A DNA stretch of 64,000 nt from the NCBI GenBank assembly GCA_023259065.1, contig JAHFQY010000009.1:1-64000 (forward strand). Reading direction: 5' to 3'. The DNA is from Nitrosomonadales bacterium. Lineage in GTDB: Bacteria; Pseudomonadota; Gammaproteobacteria; Burkholderiales; Gallionellaceae. Each line of letters starts with the position of its first letter. The stretch's first letter is position 1. Below the pieces are notes generated by a model. It made no database searches, was not told the DNA's origin, and saw only the letters and a program-made list of their open reading frames with translations. Made by a program: the position numbers and the translations under genes. Shown piece after piece: positions 46,910 through 57,279 of the stretch.

Positions 46910-47923
46910 TCAATCCTTGGGCATGAAGGTAAACGCATCGGAGAAGAATTCCTCGTTGGGCAGTTTGCGCTGCGAGGTGTAGTCGCGATGTGCGGCCTCA
47001 ACCACCACCGGCGCGCCGCAGGCATAAACCTGATAGCCGGAAAGATCAGTGTAATCTTCCATTACCGCCTGGTGCACGAAACCCGTGCGCCCCTTCCAGT
47101 TGTCGCTGGGCAGGGCTTCCGACAGCACCGGGGTGAATTTGATGCCGCGTGCTTCCCATGATTTGGCCTTGTCCAGCATGTAGAGGTCGGCCAGCGTGCG
47201 CGCGCCCCAGTAGAAATGCATGGGGCGCTGGATGCCGATCTGCAGCGCGTGCTCGATAATGCCCTTGATCGGCGCAAAGCCGGTGCCGCTGGCCACGAAG
47301 ATGATGGGCTTGTCCGAGTCTTCACGCAGGAAGAAAGTGCCGAGCGGCCCCTTGATGCGCAGGATGTCGCGCTCCTTCATTTCGGTGAACACGTGGTTGG
47401 TGAAGTGGCCGCCGGAGATGTTGCGCACGTGCAGCTCAAGGAACTCGTCGTCATGCGGCGCATTGGCCAGCGAGAAGCTGCGCGGTTTACCTTCCTTCTG
47501 CAGGATGTCGATGTACTGGCCGGAAAGAAACTGCAGGCGCTCATTGGCGGGCAGCTTGAGAAAAATGATCATCACGTCGTCGGCCAGCTTTTCCATCTTG
47601 TGCACGCGAGTGGGCAGGGTGCGCACCGGAATGTCATTGAGCGTTTTTACTTCGCGGCATTCGATGACCAGATCCGACTTGGGCTTGGCGCAGCAGAATA
47701 AAGCCATGCCCAGGCTCTTCTCCGTGTCGCTCAGGGTGCTGCCCTGATACTTGCCGTGATCCACTTCTCCTTGCATTACCTTGCCCTTGCACGCGCCGCA
47801 CACGCCGTCACGACAGCTGTAGGGCAGGGTGTAGCCATGACGCAGAGCGGCCTCGAGTATGGTTTCGTCGGCTTCCACGGGGAAGCTGTGGCCGCTCGGC
47901 TGGATGGTGGTGGTAAATGCCAT
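46910..47923 (-). CDS. 2Fe-2S ferredoxin/FAD oxidoreductase (CDP-glucoseen reductase-like)
   Basis: The 337-residue protein joins an N-terminal plant-type ferredoxin (C-x4-C-x2-C in SCRDGVCGACKG, with CC near residue 77) to a FAD-binding domain (RSFSLANAP) and an NAD-binding domain (FVASGTGFAPIKGI). Such fusions carry electrons from NAD(P)H to a partner oxygenase or reductase. Databases often call betaproteobacterial members CDP-6-deoxy-3,4-glucoseen reductase, but no matching sugar genes are near, so the substrate is unknown. The gene is convergent with hemY and divergent from the YeeZ-like gene. Confidence 0.88.
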   Translation of the reverse strand: MAFTTTIQPSGHSFPVEADETILEAALRHGYTLPYSCRDGVCGACKGKVMQGEVDHGKYQGSTLSDTEKSLGMALFCCAKPKSDLVIECREVKTLNDIPVRTLPTRVHKMEKLADDVMIIFLKLPANERLQFLSGQYIDILQKEGKPRSFSLANAPHDDEFLELHVRNISGGHFTNHVFTEMKERDILRIKGPLGTFFLREDSDKPIIFVASGTGFAPIKGIIEHALQIGIQRPMHFYWGARTLADLYMLDKAKSWEARGIKFTPVLSEALPSDNWKGRTGFVHQAVMEDYTDLSGYQVYACGAPVVVEAAHRDYTSQRKLPNEEFFSDAFTFMPKD

Positions 47924-47974
47924 GGTGAATATTCTGCGTACGCGAAAACGACAATTTTAACGCATAATTGATGC

Positions 47975-48873
47975 ATGAAACGCATTCTCATTATAGGCTG
48001 TGGGGACATTGCCCTGCGTATAGCAGCGCTGTTGTGCTCGCGTTACCGCCTGTTCGGGCTGGTGCGCAACCCCGATCGTTTCGAGGCGCTGCGCGCGGCG
48101 GGCATGGTACCGCTATGGGGCGATCTGGACGAGCCGCGCAGCCTGCACCAGCTGCGCGGCCTGGCGCACATCGTGCTGCACCTGGCCCCGCCGCCGGGCG
48201 AGGGAGAGCGCGACACGCGCACCAAACACCTGCTGGCGGCGCTGTCGCAAGCCTGTCCTGAGCATGGTCGAAGGAGGCGCTTGCCGCAGCGTGTGGTGTA
48301 CATCAGCACCAGCGGCGTGTATGGCGATTGCGGCGGCGAGGTGGTGAGCGAGACCCGCCCAACGCGTGCGCAAAATGCGCGCGCCAAACGCCGTGTCGAT
48401 GCGGAAAAACAGATACGTCACTGGGCCATGAATAACGGCGTGCACGCCAGCATCCTGCGCGTGCCCGGCATCTACGCCGCAGACCGCCTGCCGCTGCAAC
48501 GCCTGCAACAAGGCACGCCAGCCATCGTGGCGGCAGAAGATGGCTACACCAACCACATCCATGCCGATGATCTGGCGCGTTGCGTGATTGCCGCCATGCA
48601 ACGCGCAAAACCCAATCGCGTTTATCACACCACGGATGATCTGCACCTGAAAATGGGCGATTATTTTGACGCGGTGGCGGACACTTTCAACTTGCCACAC
48701 CCGCCCCGAGTAACGCGAGCAGAAGCGCAAAGCGTGCTGTCGCCGATGTTGCTGTCGTTTATGAATGAATCACGCAGGCTGAGCAACACGCGCATGAAAA
48801 ATGAATTGAGGGTGGTGCTGCGCTATCCGGCGGTGGTGGATGCGCTGGCAGAAATCAGGCGAGATAAAATTGG

Positions 48874-48877
<4 letters not shown>
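47975..48877 (+). CDS. NAD(P)-dependent epimerase-like protein (YeeZ type)
   Basis: The 300-residue Rossmann protein has the start [18 protein letters not shown], the [15 protein letters not shown] active-site stretch and [15 protein letters not shown]. The substrate is unknown. A segment reading [10 protein letters not shown] near residues 93-102 looks like a translated repeat insertion and does not fit the fold (see 48251-48274). The last codons overlap the stop of the convergent trpD gene by 4 bp. Confidence 0.85.
48251..48274. repeat. Repeat-like segment inserted in frame in the YeeZ-like gene
   Basis: GCCTGTCCTGAGCATGGTCG, continuing into AAGG, resembles the CCTGAGC-TTGTCGAAGG repeat common in proteobacterial genomes. 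It lies inside the coding sequence and keeps the frame. Recognition is from memory. Confidence 0.6.
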
Positions 48878-49901
<1,024 letters not shown>

Positions 49902-49905
<4 letters not shown>

Positions 49906-50471
49906 GGCTTACCCTCCAGAAAATTCTTCAGCATGTCGTGACCGTGCTCGGTCAGGATGGACTCGGGGTGGAACTGCACGCCGTGTACTTCCAGAGTCTT
50001 GTGGCGCACGCCCATAATCTCGCCGTCGTCGGTCCACGCGGTCACTTCCAGGCAGTCCGGCAGTGTCTCGCGTTCGATTACCAGCGAATGGTAGCGCGTG
50101 GCGGTAAACGGGCTGGGCAGGCCGGTGAACACGCTGGTGCCGTGATGATGTATAGGCGATGTCTTGCCATGCATCAGCGTCTTGGCGTGGATGATGCGCC
50201 CGCCGAAAGCCTGGCCTATGCTCTGGTGACCCAGGCACACGCCCAGCAGCGGAATCTTGCCGGCAAAGTGCTGGATCGCCGGTACCGAGATGCCGGCTTC
50301 CGTAGGTGTGCATGGCCCGGGCGAGACCACCAGGTGCTGAGGTTTCAGCGCCTCGATCTGCTCCAGCGTGATTTCGTCGTTGCGGAACACGCTCACGTCT
50401 GCGCCCAGTTCGGCGAAGTACTGCACCAGGTTGTAGGTGAAGGAATCGTAGTTGTCGATCATCAATAGCAT
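49902..50471 (-). CDS. trpG: Anthranilate synthase glutamine amidotransferase subunit
   Basis: This class I amidotransferase gives ammonia from glutamine to TrpE and may also serve aminodeoxychorismate synthase, as PabA. The 189-residue product starts [19 protein letters not shown], has the nucleophile Cys in [18 protein letters not shown] and the His-x-Glu in VQFHPES. ATG at 50471 after AAGGAA is chosen; longer readings overlap trpE. It lies 11 bp after trpE. Confidence 0.96.
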
Positions 50472-50482
50472 GGTCGTGTTCC

Positions 50483-51970
50483 TTATTTGTGGACTTTGGC
50501 GTCGAGGCCGTCCAGCACCATTTCTGCTGCGCGCAGTACGGCGCGCGCCTTGTTCTGGGTTTCCATCCACTCGCTGTCCGGCACCGAGTCGGCCACGATG
50601 CCGGCGCCGGCCTGGACAAACAGCGTGTTGTTTTTCACCACTGCGGTGCGCAGCGCGATGGCCAGGTCCATGTCACCGTTGAAGCCAAGGTAGCCCACCG
50701 CGCCGGCATAGATGCCACGCTTGCTGGGCTCCAGTTCGTCGATGATCTCCATCGCACGCACCTTGGCGGCGCCGCTCACGGTACCGGCGGGGAATGTCGC
50801 CTTGAGCACGTCCATGGCGTGCACGCCGGGTTTGAGTTTAGCCTCCACGTTGGAGACGATGTGCATCACGTGCGAGTAGCGCTCGATGATCATCTTGTCG
50901 GTGAGTCGCACCGTGCCGCGCTCGGCCACGCGGCCGATGTCGTTGCGGCCGAGATCGATCAGCATCAGGTGTTCGGCCAGCTCTTTCGGATCGGCCAGCA
51001 GCTCTTCCGCGAGATCGGCATCCTGCTCCGGTGTCTTGCCGCGTGGACGGGTGCCGGCGATGGGGCGCACGGTGACGTTGTCGCCCTCCAGCCGCACGAG
51101 AATCTCGGGCGAGGCGCCGACCACGTGGTGGTCGCCCATGTCGTAATAGAACATGTAAGGCGAAGGGTTCACGCTGCGCAGCGCGCGGTACAGCGACAGC
51201 GGCGAGCCGGGGAAGGGCTGCGCCATGCGCTGCGACAGTACGACCTGCATGATGTCGCCGTCGAAGATGTAGCGCTTGGATTTCTCCACGGCGGCCTTGA
51301 ACGCATCCTCGCCGAATTCGGAATGCGCGGCATGCTTGGGGAAGGCGGGTGCTTCCGGAATCTTCACCGGCTGGCGCAACGCGCGCTGCAGCGAGTCCAG
51401 CTGTTTCAACGCATGCTGGTAGGCGTCTTTCTGCGCCGGATCGGCATACACCACGAAGGTCAGCTTGCCCGAGAGGTTGTCCACTACGGCCAGCTGCTCG
51501 GTCAGCATCAGCAGGATGTCGGGCGTGCCCAGCACATCCTTCTTCTGTGCCTTCGCGAGTTTGGGCTCGATGTAACGCACTGTGTCATAGCCGAAGTAAC
51601 CCGCGAGGCCGCCGGTAAAGCGCGGCAGTCCGGTGAGCGGCGCCACCTTGAAGCGAGATTGATAGTCGCGGATGAAGTCGAGCGGATTGGAGGTTTCCTG
51701 TGTGGTGTCGCCGGAAGGTTGCGTAAGCGTTACGTTGTTGCCGCACACTGTGATGCGCGTGCTGGCGGGCAGGCCGATAAAGGAATAGCGGCCGAAGCGC
51801 TCGCCTCCCTGCACTGATTCCAGCAGGTAGGAATAGGGCTTGTTGGCCAGCTTGAGATAGAGCGACAGCGGGGTGTCGAGATCGGCAAAGGTTTCGACTA
51901 CCAGCGGAATGCGGTTGTAGCCCTGCTTGGCCAGCTCTTGAAATTCTTGTTCAGTGACGGGATGCAACAT
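50483..51970 (-). CDS. trpE: Anthranilate synthase component I
   Basis: The 495-residue enzyme makes anthranilate from chorismate. It has the tryptophan-feedback site [18 protein letters not shown] near residue 50 and the catalytic blocks [17 protein letters not shown] and [23 protein letters not shown] at 51970 follows CTGGAGG. Its leader consists of a large palindromic repeat whose end lies about 18 bases before the start, so the repeat will be in the mRNA. No trp leader peptide with Trp codons is seen. Confidence 0.97.
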   Translation of the reverse strand: MLHPVTEQEFQELAKQGYNRIPLVVETFADLDTPLSLYLKLANKPYSYLLESVQGGERFGRYSFIGLPASTRITVCGNNVTLTQPSGDTTQETSNPLDFIRDYQSRFKVAPLTGLPRFTGGLAGYFGYDTVRYIEPKLAKAQKKDVLGTPDILLMLTEQLAVVDNLSGKLTFVVYADPAQKDAYQHALKQLDSLQRALRQPVKIPEAPAFPKHAAHSEFGEDAFKAAVEKSKRYIFDGDIMQVVLSQRMAQPFPGSPLSLYRALRSVNPSPYMFYYDMGDHHVVGASPEILVRLEGDNVTVRPIAGTRPRGKTPEQDADLAEELLADPKELAEHLMLIDLGRNDIGRVAERGTVRLTDKMIIERYSHVMHIVSNVEAKLKPGVHAMDVLKATFPAGTVSGAAKVRAMEIIDELEPSKRGIYAGAVGYLGFNGDMDLAIALRTAVVKNNTLFVQAGAGIVADSVPDSEWMETQNKARAVLRAAEMVLDGLDAKVHK

Positions 51971-51987
51971 TAAAACCTCCAGTATTT

Positions 51988-52078
51988 TGTAGGTTGGGTT
52001 AGCGTTTTTGCGTAACCCAACAGGTGTTGTTGGTGTGCGATGTTGGGTTACGCGATGAGCCTGCTAACCCAACCTACA
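51988..52078. repeat. GTAGGGTGGGTTA-type palindromic repeat, copy 2, in the trpE leader
   Basis: TGTAGGTTGGGTTAGCG on the left and GCTAACCCAACCTACA on the right are near-perfect inverted repeats. The element is a diverged sister of 6090-6174 (GGTT where copy 1 has GGGT). It ends close to the trpE ribosome-binding site. Confidence 0.8.
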
Positions 52079-52123
52079 TACGCATCAGCACCATCGCCAA
52101 TTGAGGAGGTTGTTTGTTTTCAT

Positions 52124-52810
52124 TTAAATGCGCTTGATCAGTGGCGTTACTGCAGCCAGGTCCGGAATGACGGCATCCACGTTGAGTGTTTCCACCGGTT
52201 CGCCGTGATTGTAACCGTAAGGCACGCAGATGATGGGGCAGCCTGCGGCGCGGGCGGCTTGCGCATCGCTGAGCGAGTCGCCCACCAGCAGCAACTGTTC
52301 GATAGGCACACCGAAAAACTTGGCCGAATGCAGCAGCGGCATCGGGTGCGGTTTCTTCTCGGGCAGTGTGTCGCCTGCCACCACGATCTCGAAATAGGGC
52401 GCAAGACCGGCACTCTTCAGGATCGGGGTGGTGTAGCGCTCAACCTTGTTGGTGATGCACCCCAGACGGAAACCGGCCGCCTTCATCGCATCCAGACCCT
52501 GCTTCACATTTGGGAACGGTTTGCTTTGCGTCGCCAGCTCGGTGTAATGCTTCTCGAAAATCGGCAGCGCCTGGTCGAACAGCGCCGCATCCGGTTCGGC
52601 ATGCATGTCACCGGTCAGCGCACGCTTCACCAGCCAGTGGATGCCATTGCCGATGTAGCTCATCAGCAGGTCCTGCGATACGGGCGCACGGCCCATGTCG
52701 CGCAACATGCGGTTGGCCGATTCGGCCAGCTCGGGTGCGGTGTGCAACAGCGTGCCGTCGAGGTCGATGACGATCGCCTTGACCTGCAGTGGGAGATTCG
52801 TGAACGCCAT
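52124..52810 (-). CDS. gph: Phosphoglycolate phosphatase
   Basis: The 228-residue HAD-family enzyme removes phosphate from 2-phosphoglycolate, a by-product of Rubisco oxygenation and DNA repair. It has the nucleophile Asp in VIDLDGTLLHTAPEL, LGCITNKVERYT and the late VGDSLSDAQAARAAG. It overlaps rpe by 1 bp at TAATG. The rpe-gph pair before trpE is common in betaproteobacteria. Other HAD phosphatases would look similar, but context favours Gph. Confidence 0.93.
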   Translation of the reverse strand: MAFTNLPLQVKAIVIDLDGTLLHTAPELAESANRMLRDMGRAPVSQDLLMSYIGNGIHWLVKRALTGDMHAEPDAALFDQALPIFEKHYTELATQSKPFPNVKQGLDAMKAAGFRLGCITNKVERYTTPILKSAGLAPYFEIVVAGDTLPEKKPHPMPLLHSAKFFGVPIEQLLLVGDSLSDAQAARAAGCPIICVPYGYNHGEPVETLNVDAVIPDLAAVTPLIKRI

Positions 52811-53496
52811 TACTTCTTGACCTTGGCCAGTTCCGCTCGCATTTCGGCGATCACGGTGTTGTAATGGTTCTTGTCCTTGTCGTTCTTCTTGCCGAATACC
52901 GCAGAGCCGGCCACAAAGGTATCCACGCCAGACTCAGCCACTTCGCGGATGTTGGCCGGGCCCACGCCACCGTCGATTTCCAGACGGCAGTTGTATTTGC
53001 CGGCGTCGATCATCTTGCGCACGGCACGTGCCTTGTCCAGCACGTAGGGAATGAATTTCTGGCCGCCGAAACCGGGGTTCACCGACATCAGCAGTACCAT
53101 GTCCAGCTTGGGCAGGGTGTATTCCAGCACGTCCAGCGGAGTGGCAGGGTTGAACACCAGGCCGGCCTTGCAGCCGCTTTCCTTGATCAGACCGATGGTG
53201 CGGTCGATATGCTCGGAAGCTTCAGGATGGAAGGTGATGTAAGTGGCGCCAGCTTTGGCGAAATCTGGAATGATGCGGTCAACCGGCTTGACCATCAGAT
53301 GCACGTCGATCGGTGCTGTCACGCCATGCTTGCGCAGCGCTTCGCATACCAGCGGGCCGATAGTCAGGTTGGGCACGTAATGATTGTCCATCACGTCGAA
53401 GTGCACGATGTCCGCGCCGGAGGCGAGCACGTTGTCGACTTCCTCGCCTAGCCTGGCAAAGTTTGCGGAAAGAATGCTGGGGGCGATCTGGTACAT
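52810..53496 (-). CDS. rpe: Ribulose-phosphate 3-epimerase
   Basis: It interconverts ribulose-5-phosphate and xylulose-5-phosphate in the pentose phosphate and Calvin cycles. The 228-residue barrel has the start [20 protein letters not shown], metal-binding [33 protein letters not shown] and the phosphate-binding [11 protein letters not shown]. It heads a likely operon of rpe-gph-trpE-trpG-trpD. Confidence 0.97.
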   Translation of the reverse strand: MYQIAPSILSANFARLGEEVDNVLASGADIVHFDVMDNHYVPNLTIGPLVCEALRKHGVTAPIDVHLMVKPVDRIIPDFAKAGATYITFHPEASEHIDRTIGLIKESGCKAGLVFNPATPLDVLEYTLPKLDMVLLMSVNPGFGGQKFIPYVLDKARAVRKMIDAGKYNCRLEIDGGVGPANIREVAESGVDTFVAGSAVFGKKNDKDKNHYNTVIAEMRAELAKVKK

Positions 53497-53661
53497 GGCA
53501 AGTCCTTTTACAAGTTTGAATTCGAAACGCCTATTCTACCCGATTATTTTATGGACGCTAATTGCAGGGGGTTAGCCCTGCGAATTAACCGTGCGGAGTG
53601 TCGGGACTTGGCCGGTGTCAGCAGCCTTGCCATGAAAGGAAAAATGCGGTGAAATGCACGG

Positions 53662-54045
53662 ATGGATAAAACTTCTGCATCCCCGATAAAAGTTGTAGCG
53701 CTGGTAAAACACCTGGCGGAGCAGTCCGACGAGGATGACAACCGCTATGTTTTTTCGTACACCATCACCCTCACCAATGAAGGCGACAGCACGGTGCAGC
53801 TGCTCAGCCGCCATTGGGTGATCACCGACGCCAACAGTCATGTGCAGGAAGTGCGCGGCCAGGGGGTAGTGGGCGAGCAACCCACGCTGCGTCCGGGGCA
53901 GAGTTTCGAGTACACCAGCGGCACCGTGCTTGCCACGCCGGTAGGTACCATGAAGGGCAGTTACCAGATGGTGGCTGAAGATGGCACCAAATTTGATGCG
54001 CCGATTCCCCAGTTTGTCCTGAGCGTGCCGCGCGTGCTGCACTGA
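53662..54045 (+). CDS. apaG: ApaG protein
   Basis: The 127-residue immunoglobulin-like protein has the ApaG pattern VFSYTITLTNEGDSTVQLLS RHW near the start and PGQSFEYTSGTVLATPVGTM, the family's conserved loop. It is linked to Co2+ and Mg2+ efflux in enterics, though the mechanism is unclear. In many genomes it lies next to a dimethyladenosine transferase; that is not so here. It is divergent from rpe. Confidence 0.93.
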   Translation: MDKTSASPIKVVALVKHLAEQSDEDDNRYVFSYTITLTNEGDSTVQLLSRHWVITDANSHVQEVRGQGVVGEQPTLRPGQSFEYTSGTVLATPVGTMKGSYQMVAEDGTKFDAPIPQFVLSVPRVLH

Positions 54046-54162
54046 CCGGCAAGCTTGCAAATCCATACCCCTGTAGCATCAGGCGGCTTGAAATCCGCGC
54101 TTGCCAACATCCTTGGAAATTTTCCAGACTGTTCAACCATAAACATCTGACCGGGTATCCTG

Positions 54163-54762
54163 ATGTCACTGCAAACCAGCTACCGCTTTATTGCCCCGTT
54201 CTACGATGCCTTCCTGCGCGGCGCCACTGCCGCGCAGCGCCAGCGCAGCCTGGCGCGCTTGCCGCAACAGGGCGCGCGGGTGTTGCTGAGCGGTGCCGGC
54301 ACCGGGCTCGACTTTCCGTACTTGCCCGCACTGCATGATTACACCGCGCTCGACCTGACTGCGGCGATGCTGGATCGCTCGCGCAAGCGGGCGCGTGACC
54401 TGCGCATGGAGTGGGTGCAGGGCGACAGCATGAAGCTGCCCTTTGACGATGCCAGTTTCGATGTTGTGGTGCTGCACCTGATCGTGGCCGTGGTGCCCGA
54501 GCCGCAGCGCTGCCTGGCGGAAGCGGCGCGTGTGCTCAAGCCGGGTGGGCGCATTTTGCTGTTCGACAAATTTTTGCGGTGCGGGGAACGCGCCTGGCTG
54601 CGGCGTGGTCTCAGCCCGTTAGTGGCACAACTTGCGACACGCCTGGATGTGGTGTTTGAGGATGTGCTGGCAGCCACACCGGGGCTGAGTGTCCTGTCGG
54701 ATGAGCCTGCATTGGCCGGCGGCTGGTTTCGCCGCATTGAATTACTGAAGGAAAGCAGATGA
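54163..54762 (+). CDS. Class I SAM-dependent methyltransferase
   Basis: The 199-residue protein has the SAM-binding glycine loop VLLSGAGTGLDFPYL near residue 45, LDLTAAMLDRSRKRA, and the Asp-rich FDDASFDVVVLHLIV typical of UbiE-like enzymes. The glycine loop reads S-G-A-G-T-G where most relatives have G-x-G-x-G. The substrate is unknown; phospholipid N-methylation and quinone methylation are both possible. It overlaps mltA by 4 bp. Confidence 0.85.
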   Translation: MSLQTSYRFIAPFYDAFLRGATAAQRQRSLARLPQQGARVLLSGAGTGLDFPYLPALHDYTALDLTAAMLDRSRKRARDLRMEWVQGDSMKLPFDDASFDVVVLHLIVAVVPEPQRCLAEAARVLKPGGRILLFDKFLRCGERAWLRRGLSPLVAQLATRLDVVFEDVLAATPGLSVLSDEPALAGGWFRRIELLKESR

Positions 54763-55925
54763 TGTTAGTGCAGAAAAAAATCGGCTTGCTACTGGGTGTG
54801 GGCGTCATGCTGGTCGCCTGCAAAACCACTCCCATGATAGCGCCGCCGCCCTCCAATATCGCCGTGGTGCCGCCTGCCGTGCAATATGCGCCGAGCAAAT
54901 GGGCCATGTTGCCGGACTGGGCCACCCTGGATCTCACCCCGTCATGGGCGGCGCTGTTGCAGAGTTGCCGCGCGCTCAAGGCCAGGCCGCAGTGGCAGCA
55001 GGTGTGCACGGGCGCGGAGCAGGTGGATAAAAGCGATAGTGCCGCGCAACGCGCGTTTTACGAAGACAAGCTCACCCCGTATCAGGTGTTCAATCCCGAC
55101 GGCACCGATCAGGGCATGATTACCGGCTACTACGAACCCCTGCTCAAGGGCAGCCGCGTCAAGAGCGAGCGTTTTGCCTATCCACTGTACGCCGCACCCG
55201 AGGATATGCTGGAGATTGATCTTGGCGACGCCTATCCGGAATTGAAAGGCAAGCGTCTGCGCGGCCGCCTGCAGGGCAAGCGCGTGCTGCCGTATTACAA
55301 GCGCGCCGAGATCGATGCCGGTGCGGGCGCCTTGAAAGGTCGTGAACTGTTCTGGGTGGAAAATGCGGTCGAATTGTTTTTCCTGCAGATCCAAGGCTCG
55401 GGCCGCATCGAGCTGGCGGACGGGCAGCAGATCAAGGTCGGCTATGCCGAGCAGAATGGCTACCCTTACGTATCCATAGGCAAGAAACTGGTGGAAATAG
55501 GCGAGCTGAAACTGGAAGAGGCTTCCATGCAGGGCATCAAGGCCTGGGGGGAAAGAAACCCCACGAAACTGACTGCGCTGCTTGAGCTCAACCCAAGTTA
55601 CGTGTTCTTCCGCGAGTTGCCGGAGCATCTTTCCGCCCCGCTGGGTGCGCTGGGTGTGCCGCTCACCAACGAATACAGCATTGCCGTAGATCCGCGTGCA
55701 ATACCGCTGGGTTCGCCGGTGTTTCTGGCCACTACCCAACCCAACAGCGAAACACCGCTTAACCGCCTGATGCTGGCGCAGGATACCGGAGGGGCGATCA
55801 AGGGCGCGGTGCGTGCGGATTTCTTCTGGGGATTTGGTGAAGGCGCCGCCATGCAGGCGGGGCGCATGAAGCAGCAGGGGCGCATGTGGGTGCTGTTCCC
55901 CAAGGGCGGGGAGCCGGCGCTATAG
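54759..55925 (+). CDS. mltA: Membrane-bound lytic murein transglycosylase A
   Basis: This lipoprotein cuts the glycan strands of peptidoglycan to 1,6-anhydromuropeptides. The 388-residue product has a signal peptide with lipobox LVAC near residue 21. The MltA core includes MITGYYEPLLKGSR and IQGSGRIELADGQ. The C-terminal 3D domain has the catalytic Asp in LAQDTGGAIKGAVRADFFWG. A terminator follows 19 bp after the stop. Confidence 0.95.
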   Translation: MMLVQKKIGLLLGVGVMLVACKTTPMIAPPPSNIAVVPPAVQYAPSKWAMLPDWATLDLTPSWAALLQSCRALKARPQWQQVCTGAEQVDKSDSAAQRAFYEDKLTPYQVFNPDGTDQGMITGYYEPLLKGSRVKSERFAYPLYAAPEDMLEIDLGDAYPELKGKRLRGRLQGKRVLPYYKRAEIDAGAGALKGRELFWVENAVELFFLQIQGSGRIELADGQQIKVGYAEQNGYPYVSIGKKLVEIGELKLEEASMQGIKAWGERNPTKLTALLELNPSYVFFRELPEHLSAPLGALGVPLTNEYSIAVDPRAIPLGSPVFLATTQPNSETPLNRLMLAQDTGGAIKGAVRADFFWGFGEGAAMQAGRMKQQGRMWVLFPKGGEPAL

Positions 55926-55944
55926 CATTGTCTGGGCAGGAATA

Positions 55945-55970
55945 AAAAAGCACGGCATGCCGTGCTTTTT
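55945..55970. terminator. Terminator between mltA and the rhodanese gene
   Basis: The 16-bp palindrome GCACGGCATGCCGTGC is flanked by A5 and T5. It can serve both mltA and the convergent rhodanese gene. Confidence 0.85.
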
Positions 55971-55990
55971 TATCGGGTAATGCGTATGGA

Positions 55991-56326
55991 TCAGGCCAGT
56001 GCGACTGGGGCAAACCCGTTCTGCACCCAACCTATCATGCCGCCGCGCAGGTTGAACACATTCTCAAAGCCGTGCTGCTGCAAAAACATGCAGGCCTGGG
56101 CCGAACGCGCGCCGCTGCGGCAGATGAATACCAGCTTCTCTTCACGCTTCAGTTCATTGACCTTTATCGGCAGGGTGTGCAAGGGCACGGCCTCGGCGCG
56201 GGGTACGGTGCCCGCTGCAATTTCATTCATGCCGCGCACGTCGATCACGCGAATATTCTGGTTTTCTTCCTTTACCCACTGGGCGAGTTCGGGAGCGTCG
56301 ATTTCCTTGATGCTGTTCATAAACAT
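55991..56326 (-). CDS. Rhodanese-domain protein
   Basis: The 111-residue single-domain rhodanese has the active Cys in LVFICRSGARSAQACMF near residue 67, and VIDVRGMNEIAAGTVPRAE near the start. It may move sulfane sulfur, with GlpE-like activity, but a substrate is not shown. ATG at 56326 follows GGAG by seven bases; the in-frame ATG two codons later is an alternative. A palindrome (56354-56375) lies just upstream and may be the operator of a sulfur-responsive repressor. Confidence 0.88.
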   Translation of the reverse strand: MFMNSIKEIDAPELAQWVKEENQNIRVIDVRGMNEIAAGTVPRAEAVPLHTLPIKVNELKREEKLVFICRSGARSAQACMFLQQHGFENVFNLRGGMIGWVQNGFAPVALA

Positions 56327-56353
56327 TTCATTACTCCTTGGTTGACCATGTTT

Positions 56354-56375
56354 AATATTAGATAATGCTAATATT
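56354..56375. promoter_or_regulatory. Palindromic operator upstream of the rhodanese gene
   Basis: AATATTAG (56354-56361) and CTAATATT (56368-56375) are perfect 8-bp inverted repeats 6 bp apart. The shape and A+T content resemble sites of ArsR-family repressors such as BigR and SqrR, which control sulfide and rhodanese genes. No such repressor gene is in the window. Confidence 0.5.
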
Positions 56376-56427
56376 GTACTGGAATAGTGGGGCAATATGC
56401 AACGTGCCTTGTTTTACTGGGTTTGCA

Positions 56428-56549
56428 GCGGCTTTTGCAGTCGTCCCGGCTGTAAAAGCCGCATTTGAGCGCAATTAGACAGTGGATATCGGCATATCAC
56501 AATATGCCAAAAGGCCTAGATAATTTGGCCAGGTGAGCTTGTGCTCACC
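56428..56549. other. Three stable hairpins between the rhodanese and dsbC genes
   Basis: GCGGCTTTT/AAAAGCCGC (56428-56462, 9-bp stem, 17-base loop), GGCATAT/ATATGCC (56491-56508, 4-base loop) and GGTGAGC/GCTCACC (56532-56549, 4-base loop) lie in 122 bases with no gene. The last may end dsbC transcription, although no clear T-run follows it. The rest is unexplained. Confidence 0.4.
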
Positions 56550-56561
56550 GTCAACCGCAGA

Positions 56562-57260
56562 TCAGTGGCTGGCTGCCGCATTCAGGGCTTTGTCCAGCTC
56601 GGCTGCGCGCATGTAGCCGGGATTGATGGTGCCGTCGGAGAAAATCAGGGCAGGCGTGCCGTTCACTTTCAACTGGCGCCCCAGTGCTATTACCTTGTCG
56701 GTAGGTGTGCTGCATTTTCCGGCAGGGGGCATGATGTCTTTTTGCATCAGGTCATCCCAGGCCTTAGCCTGGTTCTTGCTGCACCACACGGCGGCCACTT
56801 TTTCAGCCGATCCCTGGAAAATCGGGTAGAGGAAATAATACAGCGTCACGTCGTCAACTTTCAGCAGTTCGTGTTCCAGCTTCTTGCAGAAGCCGCAATT
56901 CGGGTCGGAGAATATGGCCAGTTTGCGCGTGCCCTTGCCTTTGACTTTTTTCATGGCGAGGTTGAGCGGCAGGCTGTTGAAGTCGATGGCAAACAGCTGG
57001 CGTGAGCGTGCTTCAGTCAAATTGCGCATGGTCTTCAGGTCAAACATGGCTCCGTCGATCAGGTACTGCGCATTCTCATCGGTGTAGAACAGGTGATCTT
57101 GGGTAACGACTTCATACAAACCGGGAACCGGTGATTTGCTGACTTGGCGCAACTGCCCCAATTGCGGCAATTTCTTTTGCAGCGCTTCCTGAATGTCGGC
57201 TTCGCTGGCGTAAGCGCAGGAAATGCTGCTGGCCAGAAGAAACAAGAATATTTTGATCAT
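56562..57260 (-). CDS. dsbC: DsbC-family thiol:disulfide interchange protein
   Basis: The 232-residue periplasmic protein has a signal peptide (MIKIFLFLLASSISCAYA), an N-terminal dimerisation part, and a thioredoxin-like domain with the CGFC active site in FSDPNCGFCKKLEHEL near residue 124. It isomerises wrong disulfides. A second cysteine pair (Cys near 160 and near 180) is present, as in E. coli DsbC. It follows a ubiquinone hydroxylase gene by 19 bp. Confidence 0.9.
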   Translation of the reverse strand: MIKIFLFLLASSISCAYASEADIQEALQKKLPQLGQLRQVSKSPVPGLYEVVTQDHLFYTDENAQYLIDGAMFDLKTMRNLTEARSRQLFAIDFNSLPLNLAMKKVKGKGTRKLAIFSDPNCGFCKKLEHELLKVDDVTLYYFLYPIFQGSAEKVAAVWCSKNQAKAWDDLMQKDIMPPAGKCSTPTDKVIALGRQLKVNGTPALIFSDGTINPGYMRAAELDKALNAAASH

Positions 57261-57279
57261 GGTGCGTCCTGAAGTTAAG

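Noticed and set aside
50489-51817. 442-residue plus-strand frame opposite trpE
   Set aside because: It is a shadow of trpE, rich in His, Val, Gly and Ala, with no binding site.
51971-52123. Classical trp attenuator with a leader peptide
   Set aside because: I looked for a short ORF with tandem Trp codons before trpE. The leader is a dispersed palindrome instead.
54163-54762. UbiE assignment for the methyltransferase
   Set aside because: UbiE is longer (about 250 residues) and has different motifs; only the general class is supported.
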